From Desulfovibrio desulfuricans (GTDB lineage Bacteria; Desulfobacterota; Desulfovibrionia; Desulfovibrionales; Desulfovibrionaceae), in NCBI GenBank assembly GCA_015062205.1, contig SUVB01000058.1:124001-188000 (forward strand): 64,000 nt of DNA, read 5' to 3'. Shown here piece after piece: positions 17,034-26,396 of this stretch (positions are counted from its first letter, which is position 1; each line of letters starts with the position of its first letter). The position numbers and the translations under genes are program-made. Below the pieces are notes generated by a model that worked only from the letters and a program-made list of their open reading frames with translations, was not told where the DNA came from and made no database searches.

Positions 17034-19331
17034 ATGATTGAGCTTGTGAACAATGCCGTGGTCATTGACGGCGAGAGCATCAGGACGGTGGAGGAAGCCC
17101 GCGCCAAGGGCGCGGATGTGGAGGCCGCGCGCAAGAACACGCTGGCCGCGCGCATTCTGGCCGCGCACAACACGGCTCCGGAAGGGGAGGGCGCGCTGCG
17201 CATCCGTTTTGACGCCCTGGCCTCGCACGACATCACCTATGTGGGCATCATCCAGACGGCACGGGCCAGCGGTCTGAAGGAATTCCCCATGCCCTACGCG
17301 CTGACCAACTGCCACAACAGCCTGTGCGCCGTGGGCGGCACCATCAACGAGGACGACCACGTCTTCGGCCTGTCGGCGGCGCGCAAGTACGGCGGTATCT
17401 TCGTGCCCCCCCATCTGGCGGTGATCCACCAGTACGTGCGTGAAATGATGGCCCAATGCGGCGGCATGATTCTCGGCTCGGACAGTCACACCCGCTACGG
17501 AGCGCTGGGCGTCATGGCCGTGGGCGAGGGCGGGCCGGAGTTGGTCAAGCAGCTTCTGGGCAAAACCTGGGACGTGCCCGCGCCGCAGACGGTGGCCGTG
17601 TGGCTCACGGGCGCGCCGCGCCCCGGCGTGGGGCCGCAGGACGTGGCCCTGACGCTCATCGGGGCCGTGTTCAAAAACGGCTTTGTGAAGAACAAGGTGC
17701 TGGAGTTCATGGGGCCGGGCGTGGCGAACCTCTCCGTGGAATACCGCTGCGGCGTGGACGTGATGACCACGGAGACCACCTGTCTCTCCTCCATCTGGAT
17801 CACGGACGACAAGGTGCGGCAGTACATGGCCAATCACGGCCGCGCCGGGGACTACCGCGAGTTGCGCCCTGAAGGCCCGGCCTGCTATGACGCGCTGATC
17901 CGCATTGAACTGGACAAGGTCGTGCCCATGATAGCCCTGCCCTTCCACCCCAGCAACGCCTGGCCCGTGGCCGAAGTGGCGCGGCACGGCAGGGAGATTC
18001 TTGCGCAGACGCAGGCCGAGGCCGAACGCCAGTTCGGCGCGGCGGCCGCATCGCTCAACCTGCCCGGCAAGCTGCGGGACGGCGGCGTGTGGGCGGATCA
18101 GGGCATTATTGCGGGGTGCGCGGGCGGCAGTTTCGAGAATCTCGCCACGGCCGCGGCCATGCTCAACGGGCAGAACACGGGCAACGGGGCGTTCAGCCTC
18201 TCGGTCTATCCGGCCAGCCAGCCGCAGGGGCTGGCGCTGGTGAAAAACGGCGCGGCGGCGAAACTCATGCTGGCCGGGGCCGTCATTAAGAACGCCTTCT
18301 GCGGCCCCTGTTTCGGCGCGGGCGACACCCCGGCCAACGGGGCGCTCTCCATCCGCCACGCCACGCGCAATTTCCCCAACCGCGAGGGCTCCAAGCCCGC
18401 CAACGGCCAGCTTTCGGCCGTGGCGCTCATGGACGCGCGCTCCATTGCCGCCACGGCGGCCAACGGCGGCCGCCTGACCCCGGCCACGGAACTGGACTGG
18501 TCCGCGCCGGGGCTGGCCGACATCGACCTGACCTATGCCTTTGAGCCGGAAATTTACCGTCGCCGCGTGTTCAACGGTTACGGCCGCGCCGAACCGCAGG
18601 CCGATCTGGTGTTCGGCCCCAACATCACGGACTGGCCCGTCATGAGCGCCCTGCCGGAGCATCTGCTTCTGCAGGTGGCCAGCGTCATCACCGACCCCGT
18701 GACCACCACGGACGAGCTGATTCCCTCGGGCGAGACTTCCTCTCTGCGCTCCAATCCGCTGAAGCTCTCGGAGTACGCGCTTTCGCGCAAGGATCCCGCC
18801 TACGTGGGGCGGGCCAAGGCCGTGGCCGCGCTGGAAAAGCAGCGTCTCGCCGACCCCGCCGACGCCGAGTTGCTCGGTCTGGCGCGTTCCCTGTGGGCCG
18901 CCTGCGGGCGGGAGGACCTAGTCGGGCTTGCCGACCTCAAAAGCGTGGGACTGGGCTCGACCATCTTTGCCATGAAGCCCGGCGACGGTTCCGCGCGGGA
19001 ACAGGCCGCCTCCTGCCAGAAGGTGCTGGGCGGCTGGGCCAACCTGGCGGCGGAATACGCCACCAAGCGCTACCGTTCCAACCTTATCAACTGGGGCATG
19101 CTGCCCTTTATCGTGGACGCCGCGCTGGCCGACAGCCTGGCTGTGGGCGACTGGCTGGCCGTGCCCGATGTGCGCGCCGCCGTGCGCGCCGCCAGGGGGG
19201 AAATCGCGGCCTTTGTGCTGCACGGGGGGCAGGCCCGCCCCGTGACGCTGACCCTGCGCGATCTCACCACGGACGAGCGGCAGATCATCCTCGACGGCTG
19301 CCTTATAAACTTCTATAACAGCAGCAACTAG
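17034..19331 (+). CDS. Aconitate hydratase
   Basis: The 765-residue [4Fe-4S] hydratase interconverts citrate and isocitrate. Family features are LGSDSHTRYGALG, GCAGGSFENL and CGPCFGAGDTPANGALSIRHATRNFPNREG. The last of these carries the cysteines expected to hold the cluster and the mobile NREG substrate loop. The C-terminal swivel domain includes KRYRSNLINWGMLPF. AAGAGGTGG precedes ATG 17034. With the Re-citrate synthase and isocitrate dehydrogenase genes upstream it completes the oxidative route from oxaloacetate to 2-oxoglutarate. I leave out a symbol because the aconitase class (AcnA versus the shorter mitochondrial-type) cannot be fixed by eye. Confidence 0.93.
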   Translation: MIELVNNAVVIDGESIRTVEEARAKGADVEAARKNTLAARILAAHNTAPEGEGALRIRFDALASHDITYVGIIQTARASGLKEFPMPYALTNCHNSLCAVGGTINEDDHVFGLSAARKYGGIFVPPHLAVIHQYVREMMAQCGGMILGSDSHTRYGALGVMAVGEGGPELVKQLLGKTWDVPAPQTVAVWLTGAPRPGVGPQDVALTLIGAVFKNGFVKNKVLEFMGPGVANLSVEYRCGVDVMTTETTCLSSIWITDDKVRQYMANHGRAGDYRELRPEGPACYDALIRIELDKVVPMIALPFHPSNAWPVAEVARHGREILAQTQAEAERQFGAAAASLNLPGKLRDGGVWADQGIIAGCAGGSFENLATAAAMLNGQNTGNGAFSLSVYPASQPQGLALVKNGAAAKLMLAGAVIKNAFCGPCFGAGDTPANGALSIRHATRNFPNREGSKPANGQLSAVALMDARSIAATAANGGRLTPATELDWSAPGLADIDLTYAFEPEIYRRRVFNGYGRAEPQADLVFGPNITDWPVMSALPEHLLLQVASVITDPVTTTDELIPSGETSSLRSNPLKLSEYALSRKDPAYVGRAKAVAALEKQRLADPADAELLGLARSLWAACGREDLVGLADLKSVGLGSTIFAMKPGDGSAREQAASCQKVLGGWANLAAEYATKRYRSNLINWGMLPFIVDAALADSLAVGDWLAVPDVRAAVRAARGEIAAFVLHGGQARPVTLTLRDLTTDERQIILDGCLINFYNSSN

Positions 19332-19370
19332 CGGACGGCGGGACGCGCTCTTGCGTGCGCCCTTCATTTC

Positions 19371-19404
19371 CGGTCCCCGGAGGCATGCTCCGGGGACCGT
19401 TGCG
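19371..19404 (+). terminator. Terminator after the aconitase gene
   Basis: A 12-bp perfect stem, CGGTCCCCGGAG / CTCCGGGGACCG, encloses a GCATG loop and is followed by TTGCGTTT. It lies 40 bases after the aconitase stop codon and should end the TCA-block transcript. Confidence 0.7.
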
Positions 19405-19546
19405 TTTCCGATGAGTTGCGGTGTTGCGGTCTTGCGGTTCGCGCCGGCATTGCTCCCCGCGCCGTTTTGCGGTATTAGGCAGGGGCCGCCCTCCGTGACG
19501 CACGGCGGCCGGGGACGGAGGAAAGAAGCCTTGCGAGGGTTGCAGT

Positions 19547-20158
19547 ATGCTGGAAGCGTTGTGGATAGCCCTGGGCTATGTGCTCGGCTCCGTGCCGTGG
19601 GGACTGGTCATCGCCAAAACCTTCTGCGGCGTTGACCCGCGCGAAAGCGGCAGCCGCAACACCGGAGCCACCAATGTGGCGCGGCTGTGCGGCTTCGGCT
19701 GGGGCGTGGCCACCTTGGCCTGCGACCTGGGCAAGGGCGCGCTGCCCGTCTGGCTGGCCTTGCGCATCAATCCCTCGCCGTTCTTTGTCAGCGCGGTGGG
19801 GCTGGCCTGCATAGCGGGGCATGTCTTTTCTTGCTTCATGAAATTCCGGGGCGGCAAGGCCGTGGCCACGAGCATCGGCGTGTTCCTGCCCTTGGCGTTC
19901 CTGCCTCTGCTGGCTGCCGCCGTGCTGTGCGTGCTTGTCATTTGGCGCAGCGGCTTTGTGTCGCTGGGTTCGCTGACGCTGGTGACGGCCCTGCCCGTGG
20001 GGCTGGCCGTGGCCGGGCAGTGGGCCTGGCTGCCTCTGGCCTGCTGCGTGTGGGCCGTGGTGGTCTGGAAACACAGGGAAAATATCGCCCGCCTGCGGGC
20101 CGGCACGGAAAAGAGTTGGCTCAAGGGCCGGCACGAGCAGCAGGACGGACAGGCATAG
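19547..20158 (+). CDS. plsY: Glycerol-3-phosphate acyltransferase PlsY
   Basis: The 203-residue integral membrane enzyme transfers an acyl group from acyl-phosphate to glycerol-3-phosphate, the first step of phospholipid synthesis. The three PlsY motifs are present: [24 protein letters not shown] and the [15 protein letters not shown] loop. Five membrane helices can be drawn and the length matches the family. The gene precedes threonine synthase by 53 bases on the same strand. Confidence 0.97.
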   Translation: MLEALWIALGYVLGSVPWGLVIAKTFCGVDPRESGSRNTGATNVARLCGFGWGVATLACDLGKGALPVWLALRINPSPFFVSAVGLACIAGHVFSCFMKFRGGKAVATSIGVFLPLAFLPLLAAAVLCVLVIWRSGFVSLGSLTLVTALPVGLAVAGQWAWLPLACCVWAVVVWKHRENIARLRAGTEKSWLKGRHEQQDGQA

Positions 20159-20211
20159 CGGCGCGCCGCCGCGACAATCCGCACTGCGGCTACAGTCAAG
20201 GAGTGGTGGAA

Positions 20212-21657
20212 ATGGCTCACGCGGAATTTCCGGCCTATCGCGGCCGCATGGAATATGTCTGTCTGGACTGCGGGGCGCGCTATCCCGGCGACAGCCTGCT
20301 GTACACCTGCCCGCAGTGCGGCGGCGTGTTCCTGCTGGAAAATCTGGATTTCGGGAAGCTCAGGGAACGCAGCGGCGCGCAGTGGCGGGAGTTGTTTGAC
20401 GCCCGTTGCGCGACCCGCGCCACGGCCCTCAGGGGCATTTTCCGCTACTACGAGTTGCTGGCCCCCCTCATGGACGAGGAGGACATCGTCTATCTGGGCG
20501 AGGGGCTCACGCCCATTGTGGAGGCCGCCCCGGCCCTGCGCGACCGCGTGGGCGTGCCCTTCGGCTACAAGAATGACGGGCAGAACCCCAGCGCCTCCTT
20601 CAAGGACAGGGGCATGGCCTGCGCCTTCAGCTTCCTGAAATGGCTCTGCCGCCGCGAGAAATGGGACGAGGTGCTGACCGTCTGCGCCTCCACGGGCGAC
20701 ACGTCCGCCGCCGCCGCGCTCTATGCCGCCTATGTGGGCGCGCCGCTCAAGTCCGTGGTGCTGCTGCCCCACGGCAGGGTGACGCCCCAGCAGCTTTCGC
20801 AGCCGCTGGGCAGCGGGGCCACGGTACTGGAGCTGCCCGGCGTGTTCGACGACTGCATGAAGGTGGTGGAGCTGCTGGCCGAGAACTACCGCGTGGCCCT
20901 GCTCAACTCCAAGAACGGCTGGCGCATCCTCGGGCAGGAATCCTTCGCCTATGAGACGGCCCAGTGGTACGGCTGGGACGTGTCCGGCCTGTGCATTTTT
21001 GTGCCCATCGGCAACGCGGGCAACGTCACGGCCATCATGTCCGGCTTCCTCAAGCTGCTGGACCTCGGCGTCATCACGTCGCTGCCGCGCATGTTCGGCG
21101 TGCAGTCCGAACATGCCGACCCGGTGTGGCGCTATTACGACGCGCCCATAAACGCGCGGCGCTGGCAGCCCGTGACCGTCGCGCCCAGCGTGGCGCAGGC
21201 CGCCATGATCGGCAACCCCGTGTCCTTCCCGCGCGTGCGCAGGCTGGCCGAGCGTTTTGTGGAACAGGGCGGCGAGCGGGCCTTTCAGGTGGTGCGCGTT
21301 ACCGAGCAGCAGATCATGGACGCCATGATCACGGCCAACCGCCACGGGCACATCGCCTGCACGCAGGGCGGCGAATGCCTGGCGGGCCTCATCAATGCGA
21401 AACTGCTGGGCCTCATCGGCCCGGACGAACACGCGGTGCTGGACTCCACGGCGCACGCGCTCAAGTTCGCGGGCTTTCAGGAAATGTACTTCAATGACGG
21501 CTTCCCGCCCGAATACGGCGTTACGCCGGACAAGAGCCTCGCCAACAGGCCGGAACTGCTGCTGCCCGAAAGCGCGCGGCAGGGACGGGATGTGGCCGAG
21601 TTCGCCCGCATGGGTGCCGAGGCCGTGGTCAGGCGGCTGGGGTTGCAGAAGAAGTAG
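20212..21657 (+). CDS. thrC: Threonine synthase
   Basis: The 481-residue PLP enzyme converts O-phosphohomoserine to threonine. An N-terminal zinc-ribbon-like segment carries two CxxC pairs (CLDCGARYPG, CPQCGG). The PLP lysine lies in NPSASFKDRGMA, the phosphate-binding loop is GNAGNVTA, and STGDTSAAAA follows the usual pattern. AAGGAG eight bases upstream fixes ATG 20212. Homoserine dehydrogenase, which supplies the pathway, lies 5 kb downstream. Confidence 0.95.
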   Translation: MAHAEFPAYRGRMEYVCLDCGARYPGDSLLYTCPQCGGVFLLENLDFGKLRERSGAQWRELFDARCATRATALRGIFRYYELLAPLMDEEDIVYLGEGLTPIVEAAPALRDRVGVPFGYKNDGQNPSASFKDRGMACAFSFLKWLCRREKWDEVLTVCASTGDTSAAAALYAAYVGAPLKSVVLLPHGRVTPQQLSQPLGSGATVLELPGVFDDCMKVVELLAENYRVALLNSKNGWRILGQESFAYETAQWYGWDVSGLCIFVPIGNAGNVTAIMSGFLKLLDLGVITSLPRMFGVQSEHADPVWRYYDAPINARRWQPVTVAPSVAQAAMIGNPVSFPRVRRLAERFVEQGGERAFQVVRVTEQQIMDAMITANRHGHIACTQGGECLAGLINAKLLGLIGPDEHAVLDSTAHALKFAGFQEMYFNDGFPPEYGVTPDKSLANRPELLLPESARQGRDVAEFARMGAEAVVRRLGLQKK

Positions 21658-21670
21658 AAACGACAGGGAA

Positions 21671-21713
21671 AAGGGATAGCCAGGGGGCCGCAGCCCCTTG
21701 GCTATCCCCTTTG
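21671..21713. terminator. Bidirectional terminator between thrC and the convergent minus-strand gene
   Basis: AGGGATAGCCAGGGG and CCCCTTGGCTATCCC form a stem of about 15 bp with one G-T pair, followed on the plus strand by CTTTG. A run of A bases precedes it, so it can work in both directions. Confidence 0.75.
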
Positions 21714-21793
21714 TATGCGTTCGGCGCGATACCTGCCGCATCAGGCGGCGCTTCATGTAACGCTGCTGCGGCGCCGCAGGGGCGGGAATTTCC

Positions 21794-23749
21794 CTACAGT
21801 CCCAGCAATTCCTTCCAGCGCGGCAGCGCGGCATCCAGTTCCAGATAGTCCTGCGGCAGGGGCACGGCCGTGGGCCGGGCCAGCGCGGCCGCCACGTCGA
21901 CCGGCGTGCCCGTGCGCGGCAGGCCGGGCACGTCCTGCAAGGGGCAGAGGTCAAAATCGTCCGCCGGCAGCATGGCCATGACCGGCAGGCCCCTGACGGC
22001 CGCCTCCAGCGTCACGGTGGTGGAGTTGGAGGCCCACACGACCACGCCGGGCTTGAGCTGATCCGCAATGGGGCCGTCCGCCACGCTGATTTCTGCGGCG
22101 CGTTTGCCCAGCAGGGCGCGCAATCTGCTTTCCACGGGCAGGTAGGGGTGCGGTTTGACGCGCACCTCCCAGCCGTCCGGCAGGCCGCCCGTCAGGGCGC
22201 GGGCCAGCAGAGCCAGGTGCGCCTCGGTTTCGTCGCGGAAAAAGCTCGTCACCACCAGCAGGCGACGCGGCGCGGGCGCTGTTGCTGCAGTCGGCGGGGG
22301 GGGCAGGGGCGTGTCGGCCAGGTAGAGGTAGCGCAGGGCCTCCACAACGCCCAGGCGTTCTGCGGGCACGCCCGCCTCACGCCACTGCCCGCAGGCCGAC
22401 TGCCCGTTGCCGCGTATGGCGTCGGGTTGGAAATCCGCCTCCGCGCCCGTGAACGTGCGCGGGTCGTCAAAATAGCGGAAGTCCGTGGGCCGGATGGTGG
22501 AGTGCTGCGCCCCGATGACCGGGCCGTTGCCCGCCTCGTGCATGCTTTGCGTGAGCATGCGTTCCCAGGGGCAGTTCTCCAGCGGAAAGAGGGTCCATCG
22601 TTGCGGCCCGGCCAGAGCCGCGTACCGCTGGAAGGCGCGGTGCTGGAGGCAGCGCTCCAGGCAGCGCCAGCCGCGGAAGGATTCCGCCCAGTACCGGCCC
22701 AACTCGTTCCAGAAGTTCAGGCGCGAACCGGCCAGCCGGAAGGACGGCCGCACAACCTTTTCCAGCTTCCACGAGGCCAGGCACAGGCGGGCGTAGCGCA
22801 GCCACGCGGCCAGCACGTCGCGCAGACCCAGGAATTCCTCCAGATAGTGAAAGCTCGCGCCGTCAACGCCTGCGGCGCGGAAGCGGTCGCGCAGGTCGAT
22901 GCACTGCCCGAAGTCAAGCTGCGGCGCGGGGAAGCGGATGAACAGCCAGCGCACAAACTGTCCGCCCTCCGCATGGGCCCGGCGGTTCAGCGCGTCGTGC
23001 AGGGCCTCCCAGTAGCGGGAGCGGTAGCGGCCCTGTTGTGCCGCCTCCATGTCCACATTGGGGAAATAGGTGACGATGGTGGCGGGGCGGCCTGCCGTTT
23101 CGGGCAGGGGCGCGAGGCGGCGCAGGGGCTTGAGGCGGCGGCGCACGGTCCACCACCAGTGCGCGTAGCGCAGCACGGCGCGCAGGGGCGCGGGCAGGGC
23201 CGCATACAGACGGCGCAACGGGCTGCCCGCAGGACGCGCCGGGGTCGCCCCGTCCTCTTCCGCAAACATGCGGCGGCTTGCCGCGCACAACTGCTTCAGG
23301 GAGCGTCGCAGGCGCATGTCGCCGCCGCGCACGCGCAATGACGTGCAGCCTTCGGCATCCATAAGCCGTTCCAGGGCGCGCAGCTTGTAGAGCGTGTACA
23401 GGCCCGGCGTCATCTTGGGATGCCGCTCGTAGAGCAGGGAACACCACCACATGGAGAGCTTCGCGCCGCAGCGGAGGTGGTGCTGCACCTCGCGCCCGGC
23501 CACGCGCAGGCGGCCCGTTTCATAGGCCCAGGCCGCGTGTTCGGCCCGGATGGCCTTCAGGTCGTCGCGCAGGCGGGCTTCCAGAGATATCTCGCCTCCG
23601 GGGGCATCCCAGCCGGCCCAGCGCACCACAAGGCGTTCCGCTGCCGGGCCTTCGGGCCGCCCGTCGGGGCCGTAGCCGCGCGCATTGTCGTGCGGGAACG
23701 ATTCGGGCCCGGCCCTGCCGATGACAAGAAAACACTCTTTCGCGGGCAT
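21794..23749 (-). CDS. Putative surface carbohydrate biosynthesis protein (TIGR04326-like)
   Basis: The 651-residue soluble protein has no signal peptide. The segment LSMWWCSLLYERHPKMTP and the following ALERLMDAEG resemble the large surface-carbohydrate proteins first grouped from Leptospira O-antigen loci (TIGR04326). The C-terminal half looks like a GT-B-type glycosyltransferase. It contains LLVVTSFFRDETEAHLALL, VRVKPHPYLPVES and VVWASNSTTVTLEAAVRGLPVMAM, the last typical of donor-sugar binding. GGAGG precedes ATG 23749. It is not in an obvious polysaccharide cluster here; mtnA follows it on the same strand. The specific activity is unknown. Confidence 0.55.
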   Translation of the reverse strand: MPAKECFLVIGRAGPESFPHDNARGYGPDGRPEGPAAERLVVRWAGWDAPGGEISLEARLRDDLKAIRAEHAAWAYETGRLRVAGREVQHHLRCGAKLSMWWCSLLYERHPKMTPGLYTLYKLRALERLMDAEGCTSLRVRGGDMRLRRSLKQLCAASRRMFAEEDGATPARPAGSPLRRLYAALPAPLRAVLRYAHWWWTVRRRLKPLRRLAPLPETAGRPATIVTYFPNVDMEAAQQGRYRSRYWEALHDALNRRAHAEGGQFVRWLFIRFPAPQLDFGQCIDLRDRFRAAGVDGASFHYLEEFLGLRDVLAAWLRYARLCLASWKLEKVVRPSFRLAGSRLNFWNELGRYWAESFRGWRCLERCLQHRAFQRYAALAGPQRWTLFPLENCPWERMLTQSMHEAGNGPVIGAQHSTIRPTDFRYFDDPRTFTGAEADFQPDAIRGNGQSACGQWREAGVPAERLGVVEALRYLYLADTPLPPPPTAATAPAPRRLLVVTSFFRDETEAHLALLARALTGGLPDGWEVRVKPHPYLPVESRLRALLGKRAAEISVADGPIADQLKPGVVVWASNSTTVTLEAAVRGLPVMAMLPADDFDLCPLQDVPGLPRTGTPVDVAAALARPTAVPLPQDYLELDAALPRWKELLGL

Positions 23750-23820
23750 GAACGCTTTCCTCCGCGTCTGTTCACGATGTGGGCATGCCCTTTGGACGGG
23801 CGTTACGGCGCTGCCCCGCG

Positions 23821-24870
23821 CTATGCCTGGCGCGCAAGGGCCGCGCGGATGGATGCCGCATACGGCGGCCGCAGCACGCCCGTTTCGGTGACGATGCCGC
23901 TGATGCAGTCCGCCGGGGTCACGTCAAAGGCGAAATTGTACACGGGCACATGCTCGGGGCAGATGCGCACCGGGCCCACATGGGTCACCTCCCGCTCCGG
24001 ACGCTGCTCGATGGGGATTCCCGTGCCGTCGGGCGTGGCAATGTCAATGGTGGAAAGGGGCGCGGCCACGTAGAAGGGAATGTTGAAATGCCGCGCCAGC
24101 AGGGCCACGCCGCAGGTGCCTATCTTGTTGGCCGTGTCGCCGTTGGCGGCAATGCGGTCCGCGCCCACCACCACGCACTGCACAAGCCCCCTGCCCATGA
24201 GCAGCGCGCAGGCGTTGTCGCAGGCCACGGTGACGGGAATGCCGTCCCTGTGCAGCTCCCAGGCGGTCAGGCGGGCGCCTTGGAGGAAGGGGCGCGTTTC
24301 GTCGGCGATGACACGGATGTTCTTGCCCGCGTCCACCGCGCCGCGCACCACGCCCAGAGCCGTGCCGTAGCCCGCCGTGGCCAGCGCGCCCGCATTGCAG
24401 TGGGTCAGCACGGTATCGCCGTCGTGCAGCAGCGCTCCGCCGTGGCGGCCGATGGCGCGGCAGATTGCCACGTCTTCCTTCTGCATGGCCGCGGCTTCTT
24501 CCTGAAAGGCCGTGAGCAGGGCATCGCGGCTGAACTGCTTCATATCCGCCGGCCTCTGCCGCAGGCGGCGCATGCGTTCCACGGCCCAGCGCAAATTGAC
24601 CGCCGTGGGGCGCGCGGCTGCCAGCCGATCCAGCTGCGCGTCCAGACGCGCCTGCCAGTCCGGCCCGTCGGCTCCATGCAGAGCCAGCACGCAGCCCCAA
24701 GCGGCGGTGACGCCGATGGCCGGAGCCCCGCGCACCACCATGACCTGCAGGGCCTCAATCACGTCGTCGGCGCTGCGGCAGACGAAATCCTCCTCGCGCT
24801 CGGGCAGCAGGCGCTGGTCAAGCAAATGCAGTGCAACCTCCCGGGCGTCAAAACGGATGTGATCTTCCAT
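23821..24870 (-). CDS. mtnA: Methylthioribose-1-phosphate isomerase
   Basis: The 349-residue enzyme of methionine salvage isomerises 5-methylthioribose-1-phosphate to the ribulose form; it is related to eIF2B. The motifs [31 protein letters not shown] (catalytic Cys) and [17 protein letters not shown] (catalytic Asp) are intact. GGAGG sits seven bases before ATG 24870; the longer ORF in the track is not needed. No other salvage gene is visible nearby. In such organisms the enzyme may also serve 5-deoxyribose disposal. Confidence 0.95.
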   Translation of the reverse strand: MEDHIRFDAREVALHLLDQRLLPEREEDFVCRSADDVIEALQVMVVRGAPAIGVTAAWGCVLALHGADGPDWQARLDAQLDRLAAARPTAVNLRWAVERMRRLRQRPADMKQFSRDALLTAFQEEAAAMQKEDVAICRAIGRHGGALLHDGDTVLTHCNAGALATAGYGTALGVVRGAVDAGKNIRVIADETRPFLQGARLTAWELHRDGIPVTVACDNACALLMGRGLVQCVVVGADRIAANGDTANKIGTCGVALLARHFNIPFYVAAPLSTIDIATPDGTGIPIEQRPEREVTHVGPVRICPEHVPVYNFAFDVTPADCISGIVTETGVLRPPYAASIRAALARQA

Positions 24871-24890
24871 GCAACCCTCCATGCCGTGCA

Positions 24891-24919
24891 AGGATACACA
24901 AGAGCCCCGCACATGAAAA
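24891..24919 (-). promoter_or_regulatory. Possible promoter of mtnA
   Basis: On the minus strand TTTTCA, a 17-base spacer and TATCCT lie just upstream of mtnA, giving a leader of about 14 bases. Each hexamer matches four of six consensus positions. Confidence 0.35.
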
Positions 24920-24963
24920 GCGCGGCGGCGCACGCCGTGACAGGACAAACGGCGGCTCGCCGC

Positions 24964-24993
24964 TTTACAAAAGCCCGCGCGGCTGGCTATGCT
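24964..24993 (+). promoter_or_regulatory. Probable promoter of the alaC-hom operon
   Basis: TTTACA, an 18-base spacer and TATGCT lie on the plus strand, with a predicted start near 25000. The resulting leader of about 130 bases has no structure I recognise as a riboswitch. Confidence 0.45.
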
Positions 24994-25131
24994 GTTCCAC
25001 TGCAATGCCGCCCTGCATGGCAAGGAGCGCGCGGGGCGGTTCAGGTTCATGCGGCAGGGCAAGATTTACGCCCGTGCGGTGCGGGCGCACGCCGGCCGCG
25101 TCCACAGTGGATACAGCAGGAGCTATTGGAG

Positions 25132-26313
25132 ATGGAAGAATTTTCGCGCATACGTCGCCTTCCGCCTTACGTTTTTGCGGTGGTGGGGGACCTCAAGATG
25201 CGTCTGCGTCGGCAGAATATCGACATCGTGGACTTCAGCATGGGCAACCCGGACATGCCGACCCCCGCGCCCATTGTGGACAAGCTCGTCGAGGCCGCCC
25301 AGAAGCCGGTGAACCACCGCTATTCGCTTTCGCGCGGCATTCCCAATCTGCGCAAGGCCGTCTGTGACCGCTATGCGCGCCATTTCGGCGTGCAGCTTGA
25401 TCCGGACAGCGAGGCCATCGTGACCCTGGGTTCCAAGGAAGGTCTGGCCCACCTCTCCCTGGCCATGCTGGAGCCGGGCGACGTGGTGCTGGCGCCGGAC
25501 CCGACCTACCCCATCCACAAGTATGCGCCCGTCATCGCCGGGGCGGACGTGCGCAGCGTGCCCATCGGCCCCGGGCGCGACTTCTTTGAAGACCTGGAGG
25601 CCGCCACGCGGCAGGCCTGGCCCAAACCCAAGGTGCTGTTCATCTGCTATCCGCACAACCCCACCACCGAAGTGACCGACCTGGAATTCTTCGAGAAGGT
25701 GGCGGACTTCGCCAAGGAGAACGGCCTCTGGGTCGTGCACGACATGGCCTACGCCGATCTGGTGTTCGACGGCTACAAGGCCCCCAGTTTTCTGCAGGCC
25801 AGGGGCGCCAAGGATGTGGGCGTGGAATTCTTCTCCATGTCCAAGAGCTATTCCATGCCCGGCTGGCGCGTGGGCTTTGCCGTGGGCAACAAACACCTCA
25901 TCCACGCGCTTGCGCGCATCAAGAGCTATCTGGATTACGGCATGTTCCAGCCCATCCAGATCGCGGCCACCGTGGCGCTCAACGGGCCGGAAGACTGTGT
26001 AGAGCACATCCGCCAGGTCTACCAGGACAGGCGCGACCACCTTATTGACGGCCTGAACCGCATCGGCTGGACAACCCCCGCGCCCAAGGCCACCATGTTC
26101 GTGTGGGCGCGCATTCCCGAACCCTTCCGCAAGATGGGTTCCGTGGAATTTTCCAAGCTGCTGCTGCAGGAGGCGCATGTGGCGGTCTCGCCGGGGCTGG
26201 GTTTCGGCTCCTACGGCGACGAGTACGTGCGCCTGGCCCTGATTGAGAACGAGCAGCGCACGCGGCAGGCCATCAGCAACATACGGCGGCTGCTGTCGGG
26301 CGTGGGCGACTGA
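25132..26313 (+). CDS. alaC: Alanine aminotransferase-type class I/II aminotransferase
   Basis: The 393-residue PLP enzyme is of the AlaC/YfdZ group, which makes alanine from pyruvate with glutamate as donor. The N-terminus [18 protein letters not shown] and the NPDMPTP motif are typical. The PLP lysine lies in [18 protein letters not shown] and the C-terminal arginine in [15 protein letters not shown] immediately precedes ATG 25132. Homoserine dehydrogenase follows after 83 bases. The hom linkage could also fit another transaminase role, so the substrate is likely but not proven. Confidence 0.85.
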   Translation: MEEFSRIRRLPPYVFAVVGDLKMRLRRQNIDIVDFSMGNPDMPTPAPIVDKLVEAAQKPVNHRYSLSRGIPNLRKAVCDRYARHFGVQLDPDSEAIVTLGSKEGLAHLSLAMLEPGDVVLAPDPTYPIHKYAPVIAGADVRSVPIGPGRDFFEDLEAATRQAWPKPKVLFICYPHNPTTEVTDLEFFEKVADFAKENGLWVVHDMAYADLVFDGYKAPSFLQARGAKDVGVEFFSMSKSYSMPGWRVGFAVGNKHLIHALARIKSYLDYGMFQPIQIAATVALNGPEDCVEHIRQVYQDRRDHLIDGLNRIGWTTPAPKATMFVWARIPEPFRKMGSVEFSKLLLQEAHVAVSPGLGFGSYGDEYVRLALIENEQRTRQAISNIRRLLSGVGD

Positions 26314-26396
26314 AGGGAACGGTAACGCGCAACAGCGCGGCGGCGCCTTGCGGCCCGCCGCCTCCGGCCCGGCCGGGCGAAACACGCGGAGAACAC

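Noticed and set aside
13641-18662. 1673-residue minus-strand ORF
   Set aside because: It lies antisense to the Re-citrate synthase, icd, LysE and aconitase genes, is His/Arg/Gly/Gln rich, and has no recognisable domain. It is a codon-bias shadow of high-GC coding DNA.
24871-25131. SAM or other riboswitch ahead of mtnA or alaC
   Set aside because: I looked for conserved aptamer sequences in the 260-base gap on both strands and saw none.
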